The notes under the pieces are model-generated. The model was given only the letters and a program-made list of their open reading frames with translations. It ran no database searches and was not told where the DNA came from. Below, piece after piece: positions 24,240 to 36,522 of a stretch of DNA of 64,000 nucleotides. Every line of letters starts with the position of its first letter. Position 1 is the first letter of the stretch. The position numbers and the translations under genes are program-made. This stretch comes from Delphinapterus leucas (taxonomy: Eukaryota > Chordata > Mammalia > Artiodactyla > Monodontidae): positions 1,343,826 to 1,407,825 of the forward strand of contig NW_022098045.1 of NCBI RefSeq assembly GCF_002288925.2, read 5' to 3'.

Positions 24240-25544
24240 AGGAAATTACTAAACTATATTACTATAATTACAACTTAATATACAGGATGGATGAACGAGA
24301 AGAGATTATAGGCTGAGACCAACTTAGAAGATGCAAACACAAAGGATTTGTTAAGAGTTGCCTTGTTTTGAGAGCCAGTTCTATAATGTGATTCATAAAA
24401 ACTGTTTAGGGAGCCTTCTCGACTATTTTGAAAATTAAAAAGACCATTTCATTGAGCCCCTCAATTACTAATTTAAAATCTAAAAATTGTTTATAGTAAA
24501 AGAGAAATCCTATGAAGACTTGACTTAGGAAATACAAAGAGACACTAAGTTACAGTGCCATGCCATTTCTAAACTGTACTAATTGAAAATATTACCCATT
24601 AATAATTTGTGTTGATTTGTCTTCATCAGAAAAAAATAAACTTTCCAAATGAATCTTATCAGAAGTCATTCAAGAAACACATCTCATTTAATATGAGAAA
24701 TTAAAGCAGACCCAATCAAAAGCTACCCTAAATAGCAAATGTTGATCTGATCATGTGTTCTAAGAAAAATAGCAGTAATCTCAGAAGGTGATTATGTTTT
24801 TGAGGATTGGCACTGTTGGTGGAATATTTAATGAACAGTCTAACTGTGGCTCCCTGGCAGTGAAGAGGTCTTGGAATGGTAAAAACTATGATGGAGTAAA
24901 TAGCAAAGTCTCGTTTCTGCTCAGCTGGATCTCTGCTTCAGCCACCTGAGCCTTCAGCTGCATTTAATTCTCTCCATTTCTGTGGATGGTAAAACATTCC
25001 TACACAGGAAGTAGACAAGCTACCATAAGAACAAAAGCTCTTAGTGTGCCCCATCAGTCCTAGGCTCCTTTTGATGATAAGTCTGTTACTTTTGCCTTTT
25101 TTTTTCCATTTTTTTCAGGCATGGGACCCTGTTTCATAATAAGTAGGAGGATCTCAATTTCTTGAAGCTTCCAGGATACCCATAGTACAGCTATCTCTTT
25201 TTCATAAAGGCTTACAAGGCTTTTTTTTTTTATGGTTTTTACATTTATTAACTGGGTCAATAGTACAAGTCTTTGAGTACCTTTACTTAGTTTCAGGTTT
25301 TACATGGTTCCAGTTGTAAAATGATATACGGTGAAATCCCTGGTTGAAAATGTAAAAGGTTTTAATACACTTCTGAAGAGTGGTAAACTACCTGGTTTAA
25401 ATACTCCTGTGCTCACTTCCCACTCAAATCATCCAAGATGGAAACCTCATAAACCCCAAAGCATATATAGCTGGAAGTGGAATAAAGTGGGCTGGGGATG
25501 CCTAGGACCAATTGGAATTTCAAATACAGTGTATCCTTTTATCC
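24240..25544. other. Non-coding sequence, one lysine-rich minus-strand frame
   Basis: A minus-strand frame (25060-25260) is lysine-rich but not recognised and its surroundings contain stops. It could be an old processed pseudogene, but I cannot name a parent. Confidence 0.35.
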
Positions 25545-25790
25545 CCCTAGTTTTATTGGAAAATAATTGACATATATCGCCATATCAGGCTTACAGTGTA
25601 CAATATGATGGTTTGATTTATATATCTTGTGAAATAATTCCCATAGTAGATTTAGTTAACCTCCATCATCTCATAAAGATACAACAAAAAAGAAAAAACT
25701 TGTAATGAGAACTCAGGATTTATTCTTTTAACTTTCCTATATATAAAAAAGAATACAAATATATCTTTTTAATACAATTCCAACTTTGAA
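25545..25790 (-). mobile_element. Old L1 3' end, antisense
   Basis: 'tattggaaaataattgacatat', 'gtgtacaatatgatggtttgatt', 'gaaataattcccatagtagatttagttaacctccatcat' and 'gtaatgagaactcagga' are reverse-strand L1M 3' UTR text. Confidence 0.7.
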
Positions 25791-25799
25791 ACTTTTAAG

Positions 25800-27395
25800 T
25801 AACATGAGTGCCACTTGCTAGGATATTTGCAAATCCTCAGGCCTTTGGGGTTTATCCTTCTGATAATTACATAACAGAATGTTAAAATGGAACTGCTCTG
25901 GTTTTAGTTTCAGCCAAAAATCCCAAGATGATTATATGGGACCACCATGCAGACTTGTAAAGGAGGATCAGGAGAAACATTTATTCTCAGGTTGAGGAGA
26001 TAAATAGGCCCAGAATTTGGTATCAGAAAGGGATAGGGAGAGAGGTTTGTTGAGGTGTATTGAGTCATCTACTTGCAGGATGGAGGAGTGGGGTTGCTTG
26101 CCCCTCAATTCATGCTTAGAAAAGGGACTAAAGGAGACACACAGAGAGTTTAACAGATGCACCTAATGTTTCAGAGAAGACAGCAGACTTGAGCCTGCCT
26201 TACACTGGAGACTAGATCCAAAGTGCCAGGGCCTGGCTGGCTGGTTGTTTTACTGATGGTGGAATGACAGAGTTGGTGGCATTGGCCAGCTTTCACTTCT
26301 AGAGTCTTTCTGGACAAAAGATCATGAGTGTTAACTGTGGGCTGATGTGATTGACACACCTGAACAATGGTTCACTCTGATGCTCTACAGCAGGGTGAAC
26401 TGTAGGATTTCTCGAGGCTGAGAAAAGAGCCAGCAGCCACCAGAGATGAATTTCCTCACATGAAGAGAACTATCGATGAGAGATACATGGCAATAGTTTG
26501 TGTCTCTGAAGAGCCCAAGAAAGTGCCCACAGAAGTAAGGGTCAGCTTTAAAACTTGGTCCAGTCCAAGGAACACCTCATGGCAACCCTAGAAAGAAAAG
26601 TGAGACTTTTCCTGCTCCTTTCCATCTCCCTAACCTTGTCCACCTACAACTTGCAAGGATGGAAACTGAGATTGACAAGATGGAGGTGGAGATATGCTAG
26701 AGCAGGTCAGCAAAGAGAGCAGACAAGGAGGCATCCTTGGTGGAACTTTAAAAGTTTGTTTATTATACTTGTCTGGCTATATTAAGAACTATGCTGCTTT
26801 TTATCATCAGAAAATGATTAAAAAGTATTAAGACTTCTTCCAAATTTTACCCAGGGGCAATGGGGAAATTAGCCTCAAATAATAAAATTAAAGGGTCAGC
26901 AGAAAACAAATACAGTTGCTTTTACATTGCATCTCACAAGTTATGCTTGTTCAATGTAGCTGTTATATTCAAATAAAATTGTCTCCATCCCATGTGCTTT
27001 GGAGATCCAGAATCCACCTGTCTCCCCCTCCCAGTATCTCCAGGATTTCTCTGGATATATATGAAGCAATCCTGTTCCTATCTTTCCCTTCATAGCTGCT
27101 CTTTTCTCTCTGCCCTACACTAAGCCAAACATTAGAACATTTCCCTTGATAATTGAAAAATATCTCCCGCAAAGGCAGTTATACTTAATAGACTCACTGA
27201 CAATTTGGGGTTGTAGGCAGGGAGTAGTACAAAAGTTAGTTTAAAATTAAATGTTAGACATGATAGATTCTAGAAGTTCCTTGGTCATATTCATCTCACT
27301 GAACCTTTCTCTGGTCAGTTTCCAACTCTCAAGTGGCTCACCCCCTCAGCTATGTTGCTGACCCTCTACTTTTAGGAGACTCTCTCTATATGTTT
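25800..27395. other. Non-coding sequence without recognised features
   Basis: Several short frames, none with recognisable protein character. Confidence 0.45.
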
Positions 27396-27399
27396 CCCA

Positions 27400-27575
27400 A
27401 CTTTTCCAGTTATTAGCTGTGGAACCTGGGTCAGGTTACTTAACATTTTCCTATCTTACTTTCCTTATATATTAAATTGAGATAGAGTTAGTAGCTACCT
27501 CATACTGGAAAGATTAAATGACACACATAAAGCAATTAGCATAGTTCCCAGCACAGAGGTGATATTAAAATACTC
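27400..27575 (+). mobile_element. MIR SINE
   Basis: 'ttagctgtggaacctgggtcaggttacttaacattttcctatcttactttcctt' and 'gctacctcatactggaaagattaaatgacacacataaagc...cccagcacag' follow the MIR core. Confidence 0.85.
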
Positions 27576-28333
27576 AAAGGTAATAAAGTACCTAAGGTAA
27601 TAAAAAATTTAAGGATAATAAAGTAGTTAACTCTATCTTGGTGTATTCCACTCAATGTCATTATGACCTAGAGGGTAAGGTTTTATTGGGACAGTCGCCT
27701 TCTCACACGAAGAGAACTTCTCCAAGTATTTTTCTAAGTGAAACAGTTCTCACCCCAGTAGAAGGTGTTACCTCCTTAAAAATAATATTATCATTCTCCC
27801 CAGGACATTTATGTAAAAATAGTATAAATGCCGGTAGGAGACAGACTGAAATATTAGATTGTACATTTCTAGATGTAAGGCCCTGAGACGTTATTCAGTT
27901 CTCTGTGCATATTGTATTTTATAGCTAAAACCTGAATTACTTTTCTTGAAATCAGAGATCTTACTCATTTTCATGACTTACTAATAATTTCAAAGATATA
28001 AAACAATTAAAGGGACTAGTCAAAGAAGGTCTGGGACACTGAAGGTGGCTCTTTAGGACCCCTCTTCCTGCATTAGATGCTCACTCTCTGGCCCAGAGTA
28101 AAAGATGAAGTCTCTAAGTTAGCTTCTGTGGTATCACCTATCACAGCAGAGTAAGTGTTCAGTCCATGAAATATCTCCATTTTATATCTCAGCTTACATG
28201 ACATTTTCTAGGGAGTCATACCTCTTCAAAGCCCATCATCTTAGAAAATAGCATTACTATATCTGGATGTCCAATTATTACATCCAGAAGGACATTAGTC
28301 TGAATCATCAGCCTTCTTTTCTTTCTTTGGGGG

Positions 28334-28359
28334 CTTTCTCCCAATGGTTTGGGAGAAAG
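28334..28359. repeat. Perfect 11-bp inverted repeat
   Basis: CTTTCTCCCAA and TTGGGAGAAAG are separated by the four bases TGGT. A perfect short stem-loop; function unknown. Confidence 0.9.
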
Positions 28360-28625
28360 TGGATTACCAGCCAGCTTCTTCAACACCTTCAATCAGTTCA
28401 CTCTCTGACCTCAGTTACTATTTCTTTGCCACAAAATTCTAAAGTTATTATTATTTGTCTGACTACATTTTTTAATATTTTAAACAAAGAATAATGTTTC
28501 TAATACCTTGATGACCACCAAGATTTGAAATACCCAATGAGGAGCAGGAATAAAGCATGTTCACAGTGACCATAACTCTTTCAAGCTCTTTTGATATCCT
28601 TTTGCCATCTCAATTACTGATACTT

Positions 28626-28817
28626 TCAATTGTGCACAGTTATTTGAACCTTCTGATATGATTTAATGGAGACAGTTAATTGAATGTGCAATGTTTCTAA
28701 AGTCAACTTCACTTCCTCCTCTGGAAAATCCAGTTTAACACGTTTTATATCAATCAGAGGTTTCAACTCAGCTTCGCAAAGCATTTCTTTATCTCGGGGA
28801 GCATCATTTACATACAT
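28626..28817 (-). other. Coding-like frame of unknown origin
   Basis: The 63-residue frame has an amphipathic, charged composition (for example LKPLIDIKRVKLDFPEEEVK) unlike the low-complexity chance frames nearby. I do not recognise a family. It could be a fragment of a processed pseudogene or chance. Confidence 0.25.
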
Positions 28818-31664
28818 CTGATTTTCATTTAATTATATCACTGAACTTACAAACACTCTATTACACCATTTAGCTGTGACAGAGATTTATGTAACATTTG
28901 ACACACCGTACATTAGTGAAACTTACAGTATCACTCAGGGCAATGTGTCTTTTTTTTTTAACAATATGATTTAATGAGAATCCAATCTTCTTTCTCCAGA
29001 GAAAAGAAGTTCAAGGGTTCTCTCCCAATATTGGCTATTAATCAGCACCAGATGGGAGGGTGATGCTGGCAAAGCTCCTCTTACCCTCTCTGATGCTTCC
29101 AAACTCTTTTTGGTCCAAAGGAGTGCTGGAATCTCTCCTCAGCCTGGACTTCTACAAAAGCTCTCCCTTCTGTGGTGTCTTCTCAGTATGCACGTTTTCC
29201 CAGACTGTGGCTCAGAAGAGCTGGAGCCAGTTCATGGGCTCCTGCTGCTTCCAAAGCCCCATATGAAGTCTGTCTGCCTATTAAGCAATGCACAGGGGGG
29301 TGAGACTCCTCCGGAATCCCTTGGCATTTGGTGCTGGATCCCACAGCTCCCAGAGAGGCACTTTTGTTCATGAATGGATGCCAAATTCTAGTTGTTAAAA
29401 GGGGTTGGAAAAAGGAGGGACGTTTTATGCTTCCATGATGCTGGTGTCCTAGGGTGATATATTTGAAAGTGCTTTGAAAATTGAAATATTAGGTGGTATT
29501 ACTATATGTCTTGTAGTTATTGCCATTGACTTACCCCTAGTTTGAGCATGTGTGTTTACAACATTTTTGTTCTTGCTGTTTTCTCTGTCTCTCCTCTTCA
29601 GTTATTTTAGCAATCTAAGTTGTCATAACTGCTTGCATTTAGTTTACTCAGTTCAGAATTATTAACTTAGTTACTTAATAACTGTAATACCTTTTAATGA
29701 TAATCATCAGAGTTTAGATTAGAAAATCCAACATAGATAGAAGTAAATACTGCCACCTTCCTGTCCTTAAGTCCTTCCTTGTATAAATAAACAGAAATTA
29801 AAAGGGAAACATGACGAATACAGTAAATAATAATAGAGGCAATAGGAGAAAGCCCAAAGAGAGAAGGATGACAAAAATGGAGAGTGCTGGCCATAGTTGG
29901 CTTTGGTGTGTCTGACAGTCTAAGTAGCCAATGCTTGATGACAATTGCCAACTTGGTCCCTTTAATGAGTCTTTGATACAAGAATAAAGAATATAGACTG
30001 TTCTTTCAGATGACCAATTCTTTCTATGATATGTGTGAGACAGTATATTACAGTATATTTAAACCTAATAAATTAGAGTCTTTATGGATTCTTTCAATTG
30101 AAATTTGGAAGATACAACTATTTGGGGTAAAATAATATCATTTCTAGCCAGTATATGACCTATTACTATTTTGAACTTATAAGAAGAGCTTAAGCTATGT
30201 CATCTAGTTTTATTCTGTATAGTTGAATTCAGACAATAATATGGAAGCATTTTTTCCAGACTATAAAAAAAAATCTGGAAACAGGAAAAAGTTGAGAAAT
30301 ATATAAGCAAAAAAAAAAAAAAAGATAATATCCAACCATTCCATCTCCCAGAGTAATCTACTGTTAGTGTTTTGGCAAGTACAATTACAGGAAGAAAAAA
30401 ATTTTGAATAACTTCTTCCCCTGACTTCTCTTCCTGAGGTCCTAGACTCTCTTCCTATAGATAGGAGTCTGAATAAGTTGTGGTAACTTGGGGTTCTAAA
30501 TGGAGCTCATGAAGTTTGTCCTATTATATCTGTTTTCTCTCCAGAGTTGAAGATGAATGAATGGTAAAGAAATCTCACAAACAAGTATTTTATTTATCAC
30601 ATATTTTCCCATGTAGAAATAAAGAATATAAGACTAATTCATGGTAAAATGGCTTATGTTTACAATTTAGTTACTTAACATGTAAATACTAACTTGTAAA
30701 ATTCAGACTTTCTGTTATTAAAAGGACATCACACATTTTCAATGAAATATTCCAAAACTACTGAATCATCAGTATGGGTAGAATGTAAATTTGCCTTCCT
30801 AAAACTGGTATACTCAATTTTCTTATTCCTTATATTATTTCATCTAGGAATGAATATGATTCACAGAGTACACTTTAAATAATTTTGGTTTTAAAGGTGT
30901 TCAACCAGGGGTACATTTTATTTAAAACTTTTTAATCAACTGTATGGAACTTTTAAGTGCCCAGTGAGAAAGATGCCAGATGTATGAACAGCAAAGAGCA
31001 GTTGTCTTTGATGCATTACACTGAGATAAGTGAGTTTCCCTAGGATCAGTCAGGACCTAACTTTTCTCTGCCTCACTATACTAATACTATGGGTGATGAT
31101 GTTGTCCCCAAAGTCACATTATTATAGGTCAATCTAATGGCCAACACTATGACCTCACGTACAAAAGTTTTATAATTGCATGTCAGGAGGAAATAACACT
31201 TAAATACGACAGATTCTTTGTTTGACTCTCTGTATTGCATTTTGCATGCTGTCTTGTCAAACATAGTTAGCAAGCCAATAATAGGAATAGTGAAACCCAT
31301 GTTGGCCCCCAAAACAAAATACGATTTTAGTTTCTCAAAAATCTATTGGAAGAAAAGAGACACTTCTCTTTCAAATGGCTGACATGGAGTTTAATTTAAT
31401 ACACCAGAAGATTCCATCTTAACCCTCCTAACACTCTTATCGCAACAGATATACCGTGGATGCATATCTGCTTTGGACACACATGGTTGCTTTCAACCAG
31501 GTACAAGAAAAAAGAATGTGCAAATATAAAGCATTACGTCTTATGATATATTCTACCCATATGCTTGGCAGCTCTAATTGAATCCACAGACAGATGGTTT
31601 TTATTAGTAACTCTTAGCTACCTACATTTTTCTCATACCTTTCTCATTTGTATTTAAAGTACTT

Positions 31665-32147
31665 CCTTGTCTTAGGTACAAATATCTTTAAATATTTGCG
31701 TGAAGGCTTCTCTTCTGGAGACTTTGACTGAAATGATTTTTCTCAAACTGGTAAGTATTCTCAGTGTGTCTCTAGACCCCAAAGGCATTCTCAGCTTGAC
31801 TTTGTATAGCAGCCTACATCTGGTTCTACTCAAATTCCTTTCTTTTTCTCTTCTCCAAGCCCTCACCTCATCCCTTGCTCACTTTGCTTTAAACTTCTTG
31901 TTTTTATTTGGCCTTAGGAATATGAAATACAGAAAAGCAAAGATGAATTTAAAAAATTTGAGGAAAGGGAAGAAATTAAATGGCAAAATAATGGGAACTG
32001 TTGGAGAAAAATGATCCTCTTTGAGTTATTTTATATTAGTAACAAACTTGTTTACTCCACTGTCAAATTGATTTTCATTTAAGGACACGTATAACCAACC
32101 TTCTGTCCAATTCACAGGGCATGCAAAAAAGAGTTAACAGGTACGTC
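31665..32147. other. Non-coding sequence without recognised features
   Basis: A 104-codon frame (31700-32014) is Leu-rich at its start and Lys-rich at its end and matches nothing I know; most likely chance. Confidence 0.45.
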
Positions 32148-32640
32148 TGAGACTGCTGTCTTTAGAAAGGCCTGCTTACAAGCTGGGCTCTCGGTTAGAG
32201 TCTGGGAACTTAAATTCTAAACAGTTCCCTATACTGATATAAAGTTTCCTTAAACGGTAGAGTGGCTCACTGTGCCTAGTTTGTTTGTACAACCACATAG
32301 TTCATGCTGCATGCTTACTTTCCATCTGGGAGTCTGGAATTTTGATATATACTAAAAAGAAGTTGCCTATATGACCACTCTCTAATTAAAAACCTTTTCA
32401 CACATGTTGTCAAACTCAAACTTGTTGCTGGAGGAATTAAGCATGTCCACTGAGAGAGGACTCTTGGAAGCCTGTGCCTGGTTTCTTGCAGATTTTACTC
32501 CATGTGCCTTTTTATTTGCTGATTTTGCTTTGGATCCCTTTGCTATAATAAATATTAGCAGTGAATATACTATATGCTGGGTCCTGTGAGTCCTTCTAAT
32601 AAACCACCAAACCTGGGAGTGTTCTTGGGGACCTCTGACA
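32148..32640 (+). mobile_element. ERV1-type solo LTR in sense orientation upstream of NPFFR2 exon
   Basis: The order starts at TGAGACTGCTG, then 'aaggcctgcttacaagctgggctctcgg', 'cttggaagcctgtgcctggtttcttgcag', 'tttgctgattttgctttggatccctttgctataataaat' (polyadenylation signal) and 'tgggtcctgtgagtcctt...ttggggacctctgaca'. This fits an ERV1 LTR U3-R-U5. No internal viral sequence follows. It ends about 770 bp upstream of the NPFFR2 exon that carries the short-isoform start. Confidence 0.75.
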
Positions 32641-32664
32641 CGCATTGATTGAAATGTCTTTCTT

Positions 32665-32860
32665 AAGATTGATACATCTTAAATAAATATTTATTGAACA
32701 CATATTATGTGAATTGAATTATGCTATGTGAAACCAAGATAAGTAACCCAGACCTATTTTAAGAAATTCACAGTTTTGTGGCTATGTCAACATACAGAAG
32801 TGTATAAAAAAAATATCCAATTAACTGAGTCAAAGCAGAACAAGGAAAATACAAGAAGCT
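32665..32860 (+). mobile_element. L2 3' end
   Basis: 'aaataaatatttattgaacacatattatgtg' followed by 'cccagacctattttaagaaattcacagttttgtgg' fits an L2 3' UTR. Confidence 0.6.
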
Positions 32861-33222
32861 TATTTCAATGGAACTTCTGAAGATGTAGATACTTCATCTC
32901 GTTCAAATATCAGGAAAGCTCATGGCAGGTGAGTTAGCATGTTAGTTAGCAGAACAAGTAGGTTTTGACAGGTTATGATATCTGAAGGTAGGAGGAAGAG
33001 GAGTTTTGGAGTTTTTCCCTTGAAACTTCACAAGTGGATAGAAGGTTACAGCAAAGAAGTGAATAATATAGAGTATATCAAGGAAATACAATTAATAATA
33101 ATTGTTACTTGTGGCACAAAGTGGAATTTTTCAAGTGCTCTTGATTAAAATCCTAATAATTTGAATGCCTTATTTATAACTCATTTTTATGCAAAATTTA
33201 TGGATTATTACAGAAGGCCCAT

Positions 33223-33310
33223 CAATATATATACATATCGCTGATACACTTCATTGTACAGCAGAAACTAACGCAACATTGTAAAGCAAGTATACTCCAA
33301 TAAAAAAAAT
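33223..33310 (+). mobile_element. Short L1 3' end just upstream of NPFFR2 exon
   Basis: 'gctgatacacttcattgtacagcagaaactaacgcaacattgtaaagcaagtatactccaataaaa' is the L1 3' terminus shared with the 5.3-8.9 kb copy. It ends about 98 bp before the splice acceptor. Confidence 0.88.
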
Positions 33311-33407
33311 TCCGTAGCATTTTAAAAGCATCTCTCTTAAACTCTCTTAAACTTAAGTTTTCCTGGTTTCTAATCATGTTTTTCTTTTCTGCCTCTTCTT
33401 TGTTCAG

Positions 33408-33742
33408 GTCCATCATGAGTGAAAACTGGGAATCAAACTCTTCGGAAAACTGGCATCCCATTTGGAGTGTCAGTGACACAAAGCATGATCTGTACGCGGA
33501 TAGCAGTATCACCTATGTGAACTACTATCTTCACCAGCCTCAAGTGGCAGCGATTTTCGTTATTTCCTACTTTCTGACCTTCTTCCTGTGCATGGTGGGA
33601 AATACAGTGGTTTGCTTTATTGTAATGAGGAACACACATATGCACACAGTCACTAATCTCTTCATCTTGAACCTGGCCGTAAGTGATTTACTAGTTGGCA
33701 TATTCTGTATGCCTATCACGCTGCTGGACAATATTATAGCAG
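33408..33742 (+). CDS. NPFFR2: NPFFR2 exon with the N-terminus, TM1 and TM2
   Basis: The acceptor is TTGTTCAG before 33408 and the donor is GTATGT at 33743. ATG at 33415 opens 109 codons plus one base. The N-terminus keeps an NSS glycosylation sequon at residue 8 and the NWHPIW block shared with the human protein as I remember it. TM1 contains the GN pair (GNTVV) and TM2 contains NLAVSDLL. The exon ends inside the Gly codon of DNIIAG, in phase with the next exon. No stop or frameshift is seen here. A second N-terminal sequon that I recall in human (NIT) is changed to SSIT. Confidence 0.93.
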
Positions 33743-33814
33743 GTATGTTGATTTGCGTGCAGCTCAAACATACTATGAGAAAATATTTGTCCCATATCCC
33801 TGAAGCCATCGCAG

Positions 33815-34020
33815 CGTCATCCATTCATTCACAAATATTTATTGAGTTCTAAGGACTGCTCCAAGTAGCTGTTCTCATGGGGTCTACATGCTAAAGGAGG
33901 ATAAAAACAACAAACAAATAGCTATATAAGTAGTCAGAGAATAAAAAGAATTATGGAGAAAAACAGAACAAGTGACAGAGATGAAGTGTGGAAGCTGTTA
34001 TTTTTATAGAGTGTTCACTG
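33815..34020 (+). mobile_element. L2 3' end in NPFFR2 intron
   Basis: 'cattcattcacaaatatttattgagttctaaggactgctcc' and 'ctcatggggtctacatgctaaagg' match the L2 3' region. Confidence 0.65.
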
Positions 34021-34309
34021 AAGGTCATCAGTGAATGGTGACACTTCTTACTGAAGACTTTGAATTTGCTTAACAGTTCAGGGCACACATAATATAGTAG
34101 AAATATTAAGACAATTATGGACTGTAAAGTTCAAAGAACGTGTGATTTCAACTGATGCAATGTCTTCAATCTAATATAAATAGATATTTAAGCCCTCTTG
34201 TGGTTGGCTGAGAGATTTCCAACAGTTTTTGATGGAAGATGGAGCAACAGAACCAATAATTTCTCACAAAGCAGTAGTTTCATTCATATAGTGGTAATTT
34301 ACATGTGCA

Positions 34310-34480
34310 ACATAAGTCATGGTTTGGGTATTACCCTAGAGTACTTCTGGGCCCATATTACCACTTCTTTAGCACTATGTTATACACTCTGGAAGTACAG
34401 GAACAGTGTATCTATACCTCCCAGTATAGTTTTGGTGCATAGTACCTGCTTAATAAATATCTGTTGTATTAACACATAAA
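34310..34480 (+). mobile_element. L2-like 3' terminus in NPFFR2 intron
   Basis: 'ggaagtacaggaacagtgtatctatacctccc...gtgcatagtacctgcttaataaatatctgttg' resembles the terminal part of old L2-type LINEs. Confidence 0.45.
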
Positions 34481-34499
34481 GTCAACAGCCATTTCTGTT

Positions 34500-35460
34500 A
34501 TCATATTTTAAATTCTCTGAGCTATTTTTATATTCTTTGTGTTCCTTGTACTATCATGCACATATTTTTCATGGACAAAATGTATTTTATCTCTGAGGTT
34601 ATGAGTAGTAATTTTCTTTGTTTTTTAATTTTTTGTCTACCTGATTCAGATTAGTTTTCTCCTGTTTCATTCTTCCTATTTGTTTTAGTTTCTTTCTTTT
34701 ATGGTTGAGGTTTCCCTAATAGTCAACTACTATTTAGCTGCTTGTATTTCAGAGTGAGGTACTATGTGGCTGCTTTGAACCTCTGCAGGACTGGGGTTTG
34801 AGGTTAGGCCCACTCTCGGCTTCACTAGTCTGGGTCATTCATTGGGAAATCCACAGCTATCAGAATCTGCCAGTGAAAATATGTCAGTGTTCTTGGAAGG
34901 ATCACTTGCCCCAGAAGGAAATTCTCTAATCTACTGCCATAGGGATTAGAAGTCTGGCAGCTGCATTCTGGAGCTGAGTGGGTCTCTCTACCAGCAGTAG
35001 GAGCACGTGCAGAGTGTATATGTACTTTCAGTCTATCCCCTTGCATCATTGTGGCAATAAAGCCATTCAAGCACCAATTTTAAGATGGTCTGGATAGACG
35101 AAAGAATGATTTTTTAAGTATGCTTGGCTTATTTAGGTTACTGGGAATAGCTTTAATTAGATAAGAGTATTTTTTAAATAAGCTATAGGATATTTTTTAA
35201 AAGATAAATTTAAAAAATCTGAGCAATATGTAACATTCATCTCTTGGGAAACTAGAATATTTGCTAATGGAAGAATAGTGTTACTTTCCTGTAATAGCAG
35301 AGGTGCGTATAGAATATCAAACTCTAAATTTGATTTGATTGATATTAAATATAATAATTTTACCAATTTCTTTTATAAACATTCTAGTAACTGGAGTTCA
35401 GTTAGGAAGTTATTCAAACAGACTACTTTTGTTTGTGCAAAGTGCTCTTTATTCTCCAAG
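34500..35460. other. NPFFR2 intron, unassigned sequence
   Basis: No exon or element recognised with confidence. 34735-35070 is GC-richer and may be an unrecognised old element. Confidence 0.4.
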
Positions 35461-35463
35461 TAT

Positions 35464-35850
35464 GTCTTAGTCAGTTTAGGCTGTTATAACAAAATACCAT
35501 AGACTGGGTGGCTTAAACAACAGACATTTAATTTCACAGTTCTGGAGGCTAGGAGTCTGAGATGAGGGTGCCAGCATGGTCGGGTTCTTGGTGAGGGTCC
35601 TTTTTCTGATTGGTAGATTGCTGTGTGTTCACATGGCCTTTACTCAGTGTATGCACATGGGGAGAGGTCTCACGCTCTCTTCTTCTTCTTATAAGGGCAC
35701 TAATCCCATCATGTGGCATAATCCCCATGGCCTCATCTACATCTAATTACTTCCCAAAGGCCACACCTTCAAATACCATCACATTGGGGGTTAAGGCTTC
35801 AATATATGAATTTGGGAGGGAACACATTCACTCCATAACAAAGTACCTCT
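35464..35850 (-). mobile_element. MLT1 (A0/B-like) LTR, antisense, in NPFFR2 intron
   Basis: 'tgtcttagtcagtttaggctgttataacaaaataccatagactgggtggc', 'cacagttctggaggctagg', 'ataagggcactaatcccatca', 'cacattgggggttaaggcttcaatatatgaatt' is the reverse complement of an MLT1A/B LTR from end to end. Confidence 0.88.
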
Positions 35851-35994
35851 GAGGTAAATCATGTCATTAGATTATATATAATATTAACTTTATTTGTTAT
35901 ACATGTGACGCCTGATTCCTCATAATTTATGGAATACATTTCCAAATTAGAGAAAAAATATTCTTCCTGTTTTATTCATTTAAAGGGCATTATT

Positions 35995-36215
35995 GCATAA
36001 GCGTTAATGGTTTGGACTCTGGAACCATACTGCTAGGGTTTAAATCCTTAATACGCTTCTAACTAGCTGTGTGGCAAGGTATGTGAAATTTGTGTGTTTG
36101 TCACATGTTCTATATCATGAGGAGAATAATAAAGCCTTCAGAAGCCTGTTGTGGGGATTAGATATGTTAATAGATGCAAAACATTTATTACAGTGTATAG
36201 AATGTTGAAACTACT
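35995..36215 (+). mobile_element. MIR SINE in NPFFR2 intron
   Basis: 'atggtttggactctggaaccatactgctagggtttaaatcc', 'ctagctgtgtggcaagg', 'gaggagaataataaag' and 'gttgtggggattagatatgttaata' follow MIR order. Confidence 0.8.
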
Positions 36216-36422
36216 GTGTAAGTTTTGACCTTATTAGTATACTGAAAAACAGAGATCTGAATGTATTAATGAAAATAATGGGAAACATTGATTGTTCCCT
36301 GGATATCATTTAGGAAACAGTTGCATCTGTCTAATTTCATGTCTTTCTCTTCATAATTTCAGTGAAATTAAAAAATATATATATGATCTTTCCAAAGACT
36401 AACTGTCCCATTTCCCTTTCAG

Positions 36423-36522
36423 GATGGCCTTTTGGAAGTACAATGTGCAAGATCAGTGGCTTGGTCCAGGGAATATCCGTTGCAGCTTCAGTCTTTACTT
36501 TAGTTGCAATAGCAGTAGATAG
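36423..36522 (+). CDS. NPFFR2: NPFFR2 exon with TM3
   Basis: This 100-bp exon has acceptor TTTCAG before 36423 and donor GTAGGT at 36523. It completes the split Gly codon and reads WPFGSTMC, including the conserved extracellular Cys that pairs with loop 2, then TM3 up to AVDR, with the Arg codon split across the next intron. The phase matches both neighbouring exons and no disabling change is seen. Its match to the receptor family is near-complete, so the identification is firm. Confidence 0.93.

Larger units (their letters stand above)
27580..31660. other. Mainly unassigned non-coding sequence
   Basis: No gene recognised in 4 kb. It contains a perfect 11-bp hairpin at 28334 and a coding-like minus-strand frame at 28626-28817 (both listed). 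29040-29460 is GC-richer and may be an unrecognised old element. Confidence 0.4.

Noticed and set aside
31700..32014. 104-codon + strand frame with Leu-rich start
   Set aside because: No recognisable family, AT-driven Leu/Lys composition and no exon signals; most likely chance.
1..33407. Upstream exon of the long NPFFR2 isoform
   Set aside because: I looked for a GC-rich Arg-rich first coding exon and saw none convincing; in human it lies far upstream, so it is probably outside this window.
33376..33414. In-frame upstream ATG at 33376 as an NPFFR2 start
   Set aside because: It lies in the polypyrimidine tract upstream of the TTCAG acceptor, so it would be intronic; ATG at 33415 matches the known short isoform.
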